Positions 1-5,812 of a DNA stretch of 5,812 nucleotides are shown in pieces. Every line of letters starts with the position of its first letter. Position 1 is the first letter of the stretch. The stretch lies in contig DIWB01000012.1 of assembly GCA_002428385.1 (NCBI GenBank), forward strand, positions 1 to 5,812, in the 5' to 3' direction. The notes beneath the pieces are model-generated. The model was not told where the DNA came from. It was given only the letters and a program-made list of their open reading frames with translations, and did no database searches. The DNA is from Bacteroidales bacterium UBA6117. GTDB taxonomy: Bacteria > Bacteroidota > Bacteroidia > Bacteroidales > VadinHA17. Position numbers and translations under genes: made by a program.

Positions 1-1
1 A

Positions 2-3000
2 ATAACCGGAACGGTCAGGGATGAACTGGGCGATCCTTTGATAGGAGCCACTGTCCAGGTCGTGGGTACCGTTATAGGTGCACTGACCGATGCGGAGGGC
101 AGATTTACTCTTGATATCCCGAATGATAACGCAATGATTATGGTCTCCTTCGTGGGTTACATTACTCAGCAGGTACCTGTTGCAGGAAAGACGACCATTG
201 ATGTTGTACTGAGCTCAACCCTCGCGAGTCTTGATGAAGTTGTCGTGGTCGGATATGGTACCCAGAGGCGTACCACGATGACGGGTTCGGTGAGTGTGGT
301 GAAAGGAGATGAAGTATCGAAGGTTCCGGTGTCGAACATAACCAATGCAATGGCCGGGAAACTGGCAGGCGTTCTGACCAGGCAGTCGGGAGGACAGCCC
401 GGGGCAGACAATGCCGAGATATTTGTAAGGGGTGTTGCAACAACCGGTTCAGGAGCTCCCCTTGTAGTTATTGACGGTATTATAAGAAGCCGGTCGGAGT
501 ACGATGGCGGGCTGGGCAGGTATGTACTTGTAAGCAACCTTAACCAGCTCGATCCCTCGACGATAGAATCAGTAACTGTGCTAAAGGATGCTGCAGCCGT
601 TGCTCCCTATGGAATGGCGGCAGCAAACGGTGTTATCCTTATCACAACAAAAAAAGGTCAGGAAGGATTGCCAACCCTCACATTCAATACCTACTACGGA
701 GTTCAGCAGCCGACTTACTATCCCGATCTTCTCAATGCCGTTGATTACATGAAGCTTCGTAATGAGGCAACTCTCAACGGGAATCCGGATGCCGTTCTTC
801 CTTTCGACCCGGAAGTAATTAACAATTATGCTTCGCTCAATGCGTCTGATCCTGACAGATACCCTTCGAGCAACACAAAGGACCTTGTCAATCTGTCAAT
901 CCCGATACAGAAATATGATATTTCCATAAGCGGTGGATCGCAGAAGATGAAGTATTTTGCAGGAGCAGGTTATTACGGCCAAAAAGGTCTCTTTGAAAAA
1001 GTAAACTACAACAGGTTCAACCTAAACCTTAACCTTGACGCCAATGTGACAAACACAACCAAGATGTTTCTCTCAATCATCGGATCGCATGAGCGTACAA
1101 ACGACCTTGATGTTGCATCATCGGCATCCCAGCTTTTCAGGAACGGTTACAAGTTCATACCCACAGAGGCAATTTATTACTCCAACGGACTGTGGGGGCA
1201 GTTTGCCGGTAACTCCCCGGTTGCTGTTCTGAAAGGGGATGGCTACGAACACGTAGATGCGAATACAATCATGACAGCCATCTCTGTGGAACAGCAGCTG
1301 TCGTTTATTAAAGGTTTGAGCATCAAGGGAACATTCAGCTACGACACCAAGCTCGATTATCAGAAGGGATGGCATACACCTTTTTATTATTATGCAATCA
1401 ACCTTAACGACACCCCCTACACTTATGCCCAGCAGATTTCCACCCAGGAGGGTAATGTTCCGGCATATACTTACCTGACTCAGCAGGATTCAAGGCGCAG
1501 GAACTACACCTATCAGGGCTATATCAATTATGCCAGGGCATTCGGTCAGCATGAGGTGACGGGTCTGGTTGTTGCGGAGGCCAGGAACAATGATTATGAT
1601 TATCTCTATGCACGCAGGAATAATTTTGCTGTCGGTATTGATGAGCTTAGCCTCGGAAGTTCAAGCAAGAATGACTATGACAATGGCGGTTCATCATCCG
1701 TTGGCGCCCAGGTGGGGTATGTCTACAGGGTAGGATGGAACTATGCCAACAAATATCTTGCAGAAGCATCAGGACGCTACGACGGCCACTATTATTTTGC
1801 CCCGGGCAAGAGATGGGGTTATTTCCCGGCTTTCTCTCTCGGATGGAGGATTTCGGAAGAGAGCTTCATGCAGGGACTTCAGTGGTTAGATAACCTTAAG
1901 CTGAGGGCATCGTGGGGTAAATCAGGTAACCTTGCCGGAGGCCCCTATCAATATCTTTCAGGGTACACTCTTGCAGGAAACGGATATGCCTTCGGGTCAG
2001 GGACAATGGTTCAGGAGGCTTATGTTACCACAGAGAATAACCCGAATATAACATGGGAGATATCCCAGAAAAGTGATGTGGGTTTTGAAGCATCCTTGTG
2101 GGAAAGTCTTCTGCTCATTGAAGCCGACCTGTTCTATGAAAAGAGGAGCGGTATGCTTCTCAGCCCTGCAATCACGGTCCCGTATGAGTATGGATTGAAC
2201 CTTGCACAGGAGAATTCGGGAAAGATGGATAACTATGGTTTTGAACTGCAGTTGGGGACAAGGCGGTCTTTGCAGAGCGGCCTCGATTTTAGCGTTATGG
2301 CCAATCTCAGCATCGCTAAGAATAAGATGGTGGAAACATTCGAAACAGCGGCCACTTACGATAATCCCAACCGCCGGCGGACAGGACGGCCATACGGAAC
2401 TGTCTTCGGATACCAGGCGCTCGGTCTGTTCAGTTTGTCCGACGACAAGAACAGTGACGGTATCATAGATGCGGAGGACGGCTACAACATTGCCCAGTGG
2501 GGAACTCTTCATCCCGGTGACATCAAGTATGAGGATATAAGCGGACCGGAAGGCACACCCGACGGCAAGATCGACAGCAATGATGAAGTAGTAATAGGCT
2601 ATCCGACTTATTATCCGCTTATGACTTTCGGGATCAATGCCAATGCTTCATATAAGGGTTTCGACGTCAGCCTGTTCTTCCAGGGATCCGGTATGACTTC
2701 CTATGCATTCAATGGCAACTTCCAGGTGATACCCTTTAACAACAACAACAGCAATGCTGCGTATGAATATTACAACAATCACTGGTCCAAGGATAACCCG
2801 GATGGAAAATACCCTATTGCCAATGCCAATCCGGTTGCCAACAACACCCAGGCCAGCACTTTCTGGCAGTGGAACACTTCCTACCTGAGGCTTAAGAACG
2901 CCCAGCTGGGTTACACGCTTCCCGCTTCGGTTATGCGGACTCTTAAAATCCAGAGCATAAGGGTCTATGTTGCAAGTCAGAATGCACTTACTTTCAGCAA

Positions 3001-3088
3001 GCTCAAATTTGTGGACCCGGAGGCTGTTACGGACGTTGGTTATCCCAATATGAGAACTTTCACCGTTGGTGCAAATGTAACCTTCTAA
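2..3088 (+). CDS. SusC/RagA-family TonB-dependent outer-membrane transporter (5' end missing)
   Basis: Outer-membrane importer that takes up oligosaccharides captured by its SusD partner, powered by TonB-ExbB-ExbD. The frame is open from nt 2, and the codons before the TTG at nt 38 (ITGTVRDELGDP) complete a carboxypeptidase-D regulatory-like domain (about nt 2-220), so the true start lies upstream of the window. 1028 residues are visible. A TonB-box-like segment, DEVVVVGYGTQ, lies at nt 233-265. The plug domain follows (about nt 269-660) with an FVRG motif, VVIDG and the SusC signature IESVTVLKDAAAVAPYG...ANGVILITTKKG (to nt 658). The rest is rich in aromatic and alternating residues, as in a 22-strand beta-barrel, and ends in a terminal Phe (FTVGANVTF), the usual outer-membrane insertion signal. 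Two acidic loops resembling EF-hands lie at nt 2444-2479 and 2534-2587. The SusD-like gene follows after 20 bp. The family call is firm; the transported glycan is unknown. Whether an extra N-terminal STN domain exists cannot be seen. Confidence 0.97.
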   Translation: MTGTVRDELGDPLIGATVQVVGTVIGALTDAEGRFTLDIPNDNAMIMVSFVGYITQQVPVAGKTTIDVVLSSTLASLDEVVVVGYGTQRRTTMTGSVSVVKGDEVSKVPVSNITNAMAGKLAGVLTRQSGGQPGADNAEIFVRGVATTGSGAPLVVIDGIIRSRSEYDGGLGRYVLVSNLNQLDPSTIESVTVLKDAAAVAPYGMAAANGVILITTKKGQEGLPTLTFNTYYGVQQPTYYPDLLNAVDYMKLRNEATLNGNPDAVLPFDPEVINNYASLNASDPDRYPSSNTKDLVNLSIPIQKYDISISGGSQKMKYFAGAGYYGQKGLFEKVNYNRFNLNLNLDANVTNTTKMFLSIIGSHERTNDLDVASSASQLFRNGYKFIPTEAIYYSNGLWGQFAGNSPVAVLKGDGYEHVDANTIMTAISVEQQLSFIKGLSIKGTFSYDTKLDYQKGWHTPFYYYAINLNDTPYTYAQQISTQEGNVPAYTYLTQQDSRRRNYTYQGYINYARAFGQHEVTGLVVAEARNNDYDYLYARRNNFAVGIDELSLGSSSKNDYDNGGSSSVGAQVGYVYRVGWNYANKYLAEASGRYDGHYYFAPGKRWGYFPAFSLGWRISEESFMQGLQWLDNLKLRASWGKSGNLAGGPYQYLSGYTLAGNGYAFGSGTMVQEAYVTTENNPNITWEISQKSDVGFEASLWESLLLIEADLFYEKRSGMLLSPAITVPYEYGLNLAQENSGKMDNYGFELQLGTRRSLQSGLDFSVMANLSIAKNKMVETFETAATYDNPNRRRTGRPYGTVFGYQALGLFSLSDDKNSDGIIDAEDGYNIAQWGTLHPGDIKYEDISGPEGTPDGKIDSNDEVVIGYPTYYPLMTFGINANASYKGFDVSLFFQGSGMTSYAFNGNFQVIPFNNNNSNAAYEYYNNHWSKDNPDGKYPIANANPVANNTQASTFWQWNTSYLRLKNAQLGYTLPASVMRTLKIQSIRVYVASQNALTFSKLKFVDPEAVTDVGYPNMRTFTVGANVTF

Positions 3089-3108
3089 CTGATTTAAAAC
3101 TTATTGAT

Positions 3109-4923
3109 ATGATAAAATTTAATTTAATCAGGAACATTGCATTCATAGGCTTGATCCTTTTCAGTGTGGCCTCCTGCGATCAGGAGGATTACCTCGAAAC
3201 CGTCGACAAATCGAGGCTTACTGATGCTACCATGTGGGCGAGCGAGGGCAATGCTGACATCTACCTGAATGACTGTTACAGTGAGTTGCCGGCCAAATCG
3301 AACCAGCCGGACAACCTTGATAATTTCACTGATGACAATGATGCCGGTTTCTATTATACATCGTACAACTGGAAGAAAGGCATCGTTGAGAAATCAGGCG
3401 GCGCAAATACATCCGTCTGGTTCGGGACCGGCGGCCCCGACCAGTACGAAGGATGGGGGACTCTTTATAACAAAGTCAGAAAGGTGAACAACTTCATTCT
3501 GAAAATAACAGAAAACAAGGCAAACTATTCTGAAGATTGGTATAATAAAAGGATGGACGAGGCGCGTTTCCTCAGAGCTTATTTTTACAGCGAACAGTTC
3601 GTTAAGCTGGGAGGCCTTGTTATTCTTACTGCACCTCAGGACAGGCTTACCATGGAGGAGACTGAAATGCTTCTGCCAAGGAGCACTTTCGAGCAGACCC
3701 TTGCGTTTATGGTTGATGAGCTGAGCTCCATTATTGACAACGGCTACCTGCCGGTGAAATACAATAACGGTAATGCAAATGCCGGGCGCGCAACACTCGG
3801 GGCTGCCTCAATGATCAAGGGATGGGTCCAGCTGTTTGCAGCCAGCCCTGCATATAACTCAGCCTCCCCGGCAGTGCCAAACGAAGCCAGCAATAAGGAC
3901 ATGCAGAGTTTTGCCACCCCTGACCCCACAAGATGGGCCGATGCTGCTGCTACTTTCAAACACTTTATCGACACCTATGGTCACAAGGGTTCCTCCGATT
4001 ACAAGCTGTTCAGCCCCATGTCTGCTTTCTGGTACGAGGCAAACGAGTACAATTCGGAAGTTATCTGGGACAGGCAGCATGTAATGACAACAATGGCAAA
4101 CACATTTGATACCTATGGCGGACCGGTGTGGATACACGGAACTTACTACACCTGGGGTAACTACTGTCCGACACAGGAGCTTGTTGATGTCTACCAGATG
4201 GCAAACGGCCTGGATATTGACGATCCGGCATCAGGCTATGATCCCCAGAATCCCTATGTCGGACGTGAAAAAAGGTTCTACGACTTTATCGTTTACGACG
4301 GGGCCGAATACAAGCAGGACTGGATGACGATGCCCGACATAATCTATACACGCGTCGACAAGGTCAATCCTTCAAAGAACCAGATCGACTTCGGGGGTGA
4401 TGACGTCGGCAACACCGGCTATTATTTCAAGAAAAGGCTTGACAACCTTCATCCGAGGGGAGGCAACCAGTGCGGCATGAACCATGTGTATTACCGTTAT
4501 GCCGAAGTGCTTCTTGGCTATGCCGAAGCACAGAATGAAGCTGTCGGACCCGATGCTTCGGTTTATGAAGCCATAAATGCCGTCAGGACAAGGCCGGGAA
4601 CCGATCTTCCTCCGCTTGCTGAAGGAATGACACAGGATGAGATGCGCGAGGCAATACGCCGCGAACGGCGCGTTGAATTTGCATATGAGCAGAAGAGATT
4701 GTTTGACCTATGGAGGTGGAAAATAGCTGAGATCAATATGAACGCAGACCTTACAGGCATGCTTATCGAAAATACGGTTCCTGAAACTAACGCAGGAGTA
4801 TGGACTTATACCAGGATCTCACTTAACCATCCTCATGTTTTCAACAGGAAACAATACTTTAATCCTATACCTCAGACCGTAATTGACAGGAACACGAATC
4901 TGCTTCAAAACTGGGGGTATTAA
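3109..4923 (+). CDS. SusD/RagB-family surface glycan-binding lipoprotein
   Basis: Cell-surface lipoprotein that binds glycan and acts as the lid on the SusC barrel. 604 residues, complete, within the usual family range. Residues 1-22 form a lipoprotein signal peptide (hydrophobic AFIGLILFSV, then lipobox VASC). Cys23 would be lipidated, and the acidic residues right after it (CDQEDYLE) resemble the Bacteroidota surface-export signal. The N-terminal SusD-like domain covers roughly residues 24-215, with helices such as YNKVRKVNNFILKI (120-133) and EARFLRAYFYSEQFVKLGG (151-169). The C-terminal SusD/RagB domain shows YRYAEVLLGYAEAQNE (462-477), AINAVRTRPG (488-497), RRERRVEFAYEQKRLFDLWRW (518-537) and the closing FNPIPQTVIDRN...LLQNWGY. 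The usual RDPR-type motif near residue 386 reads REKR. The ATG at 3109 is chosen because it gives a clean lipoprotein signal; no Shine-Dalgarno is visible, normal for the phylum. It sits 20 bp after the SusC gene and is almost certainly co-transcribed with it. The ligand cannot be predicted from sequence alone. Confidence 0.97.
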   Translation: MIKFNLIRNIAFIGLILFSVASCDQEDYLETVDKSRLTDATMWASEGNADIYLNDCYSELPAKSNQPDNLDNFTDDNDAGFYYTSYNWKKGIVEKSGGANTSVWFGTGGPDQYEGWGTLYNKVRKVNNFILKITENKANYSEDWYNKRMDEARFLRAYFYSEQFVKLGGLVILTAPQDRLTMEETEMLLPRSTFEQTLAFMVDELSSIIDNGYLPVKYNNGNANAGRATLGAASMIKGWVQLFAASPAYNSASPAVPNEASNKDMQSFATPDPTRWADAAATFKHFIDTYGHKGSSDYKLFSPMSAFWYEANEYNSEVIWDRQHVMTTMANTFDTYGGPVWIHGTYYTWGNYCPTQELVDVYQMANGLDIDDPASGYDPQNPYVGREKRFYDFIVYDGAEYKQDWMTMPDIIYTRVDKVNPSKNQIDFGGDDVGNTGYYFKKRLDNLHPRGGNQCGMNHVYYRYAEVLLGYAEAQNEAVGPDASVYEAINAVRTRPGTDLPPLAEGMTQDEMREAIRRERRVEFAYEQKRLFDLWRWKIAEINMNADLTGMLIENTVPETNAGVWTYTRISLNHPHVFNRKQYFNPIPQTVIDRNTNLLQNWGY

Positions 4924-4956
4924 AATTCGCGTGATTATGGGTTTGTAAGTTAGAAT

Positions 4957-4988
4957 GGAGAGGGCGCCCCGGTCTGGCACCCTCTTTT
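4957..4988 (+). terminator. Terminator- or attenuator-like hairpin between the SusD and GH3 genes
   Basis: Nt 4959-4968 (AGAGGGCGCC) pairs with nt 4976-4985 (GGCACCCTCT) as a 10-bp stem with a single internal C-A mismatch (4965/4979) and a 7-nt loop (CCGGTCT). Two further G-U wobbles (4958/4986 and 4957/4987) could extend the base. The stem runs into a short T run (TTTT, 4985-4988), partly shared with the stem. It begins 33 nt after the SusD stop codon. This is the form of an intrinsic terminator. Because another gene on the same strand follows about 57 nt later, it may terminate only partly and lower expression of the hydrolase relative to the SusC/SusD pair. An alternative is an mRNA-stabilising 3' hairpin for the upstream transcript. 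The remainder of this 122-bp intergenic stretch shows no clear promoter or other element. Confidence 0.6.
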
Positions 4989-5045
4989 AACAAAGATCCG
5001 ATGCTCTGATTATCTGTAAATTGATTAATATTAACATCTTAAGGA

Positions 5046-5812
5046 ATGAAAATTAAATTTTCCAAAGTTATCTTTCTGATTCTTGCCTTTTCGGCGGTTA
5101 CGGCTTTTATGCCCGTTAGCGACAGTTCGAAGAAGCCCGTTTATCTGAACACAGCCTACACATTTGAAGAAAGGGCTGCCGATCTCGTTTCAAGGCTGAC
5201 ACCCGAAGAGAAGCAAAGTCTTCTCGGAAACAGCATGGCTGCCGTTCCAAGGCTTGGAATCAATACCTATAATGTCTGGGGCGAGGCTCTCCATGGAGTT
5301 GTGGGAATGTTTAACCCCAATGCAGGGGCTGCAACCTCTTTCCCCAGCAGTGCCTCATTGGGTTCTGCATGGGATCCTGACCTCATGGAACTGGAAGCAT
5401 CCGCTATCTCCGATGAGGCCCGTGCCTTCAATCACGACGTGATTGCCAACCTCACATTCTGGTCTCCGGTGGTGGAACCCGTCAGGGACCCCAGGTGGGG
5501 ACGCACGGGTGAATCATACGGAGAGGATCCTTTTCTGATCTCCGAAATAGGAGGGGGATTCGTACGCGGGATGATGGGCTATGATCCCACTTATCTGAAG
5601 ACAGTTCCATGCGGGAAACATTATTTTGCAAATAACAGCGAGTTCGACCGTCATACAAGCAGTTCCGAGATGGACGACAGGGACATGAGAGAATTTTATC
5701 TTGCCCCTTACAAAACCCTCATTGAGAGGGACAGGCTTCCCAGCATCATGACCGCATACAATGCAGTGAGAGGGGTCCCGATGTCGGCAAGCAGGTACTT
5801 TGTCGATACCAT
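5046..5812 (+). CDS. Exported glycoside hydrolase family 3 enzyme, beta-glucosidase/beta-xylosidase type (3' end missing)
   Basis: Exo-acting retaining glycosidase, expected to remove terminal beta-linked sugars from oligosaccharides. 255 full codons are visible before the window ends. The ATG at 5046 is favoured because an in-frame TAA lies two codons upstream (5040-5042) and a Sec signal peptide follows: Lys-containing start, hydrophobic VIFLILAFSAVTA, probable cleavage after Ala20. No lipobox Cys is present, so a periplasmic location is likely. The GH3 N-terminal barrel domain starts near residue 45: LVSRLTPEEKQSLL (48-60), VPRLGINTYNVWGEALHGV (67-85), SFPSSASLGSAWDPDL (98-113), WSPVVEPVRDPRWGR (139-153) then GESYGEDPF, the substrate-site Lys-His pair in CGKHYFANN (189-197), and RDMREFYLAPYK (212-223). 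The sequence stops after YNAVRGVPMSAS (238-249). In this family the catalytic Asp comes some 25 residues further on, so it lies just outside. The WGEALHG motif leans to the xylosidase/glucosidase branch, but specificity is not resolved. Confidence 0.95.
   Translation, partial: MKIKFSKVIFLILAFSAVTAFMPVSDSSKKPVYLNTAYTFEERAADLVSRLTPEEKQSLLGNSMAAVPRLGINTYNVWGEALHGVVGMFNPNAGAATSFPSSASLGSAWDPDLMELEASAISDEARAFNHDVIANLTFWSPVVEPVRDPRWGRTGESYGEDPFLISEIGGGFVRGMMGYDPTYLKTVPCGKHYFANNSEFDRHTSSSEMDDRDMREFYLAPYKTLIERDRLPSIMTAYNAVRGVPMSASRYFVDT

Noticed and set aside
38..40. TTG at nt 38 as the start codon of the SusC gene
   Set aside because: The same frame is open to the window edge and the upstream codons encode conserved residues of the carboxypeptidase-like domain; a start there would also leave the protein without a signal peptide.
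166..537. Overlapping - strand open frames (93 and 123 codons) opposite the SusC plug domain
   Set aside because: Both are antisense to the conserved TonB-box and plug segment and show no family resemblance; treated as shadows.
1997..2512. 171-codon open frame on the - strand inside the SusC gene
   Set aside because: It lies wholly opposite a strongly conserved SusC coding region, its predicted protein has no recognisable motif or hydrophobic pattern, and long antisense frames are expected opposite such codon usage.
2738..2755. Short AAC repeat in the SusC gene (four AAC codons, then AGC AAT)
   Set aside because: Only 12 bp of perfect repeat, encoding an Asn-rich loop of the kind common in SusC barrels; too short to argue for slippage or phase variation.
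4990..5045. Possible Bacteroidota-type promoter upstream of the GH3 gene (TATCTGTA or TAAATTGA as a -7 box)
   Set aside because: Neither matches TAnnTTTG well and no TTTG stands at a suitable distance upstream; AT-rich intergenic DNA gives such partial matches by chance.
5041..5045. AAGGA as a Shine-Dalgarno sequence for the GH3 gene
   Set aside because: It directly abuts the ATG with no spacer, too close for normal pairing with the ribosome, and Bacteroidota rarely depend on such sites.
5254..5442. 62-codon + strand open frame inside the GH3 gene
   Set aside because: It is out of frame with the well-supported GH3 reading frame, which carries conserved motifs through the same stretch.

Overview
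The window holds the core of a Bacteroidota polysaccharide-utilisation locus. All genes lie on the + strand: the end of a SusC-type TonB-dependent outer-membrane transporter, a complete SusD-type surface glycan-binding lipoprotein, and the start of an exported family 3 glycoside hydrolase (GH3). An adjacent SusC/SusD pair is a hallmark of the phylum Bacteroidota. The lack of Shine-Dalgarno sequences at proper spacing and the Cys-plus-acidic N-terminus of the SusD lipoprotein fit this. Genus and habitat cannot be read from the sequence.

Layout: nt 2-3088 is the SusC-like gene, cut by the left window edge, so its signal peptide is not visible. After a 20-bp gap, nt 3109-4923 is the SusD-like gene, intact. 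A 122-bp intergenic region (4924-5045) contains a GC-rich hairpin followed by a T run (about 4957-4988), which looks like an intrinsic terminator or attenuator. I see no convincing promoter between this hairpin and the next gene. Nt 5046-5812 is the N-terminal third or so of a GH3 enzyme. It runs off the right edge before its catalytic nucleophile.

How the parts probably work together: SusD caps the SusC barrel at the cell surface and captures an oligosaccharide, and SusC imports it with energy from TonB. The GH3 enzyme has a plain Sec signal peptide and no lipobox, so it probably acts in the periplasm, releasing monosaccharides from the non-reducing ends of imported beta-linked oligosaccharides. 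The substrate is not fixed by what is visible; a beta-glucoside or beta-xyloside is the family-based guess.

I found no RNA genes, CRISPR arrays, insertion sequences, frameshifts or evident repeats. Nothing here looks like a new type of system. The points worth checking are the hairpin between susD and the hydrolase, two acidic EF-hand-like loops in the SusC barrel, and a few departures from family consensus motifs.
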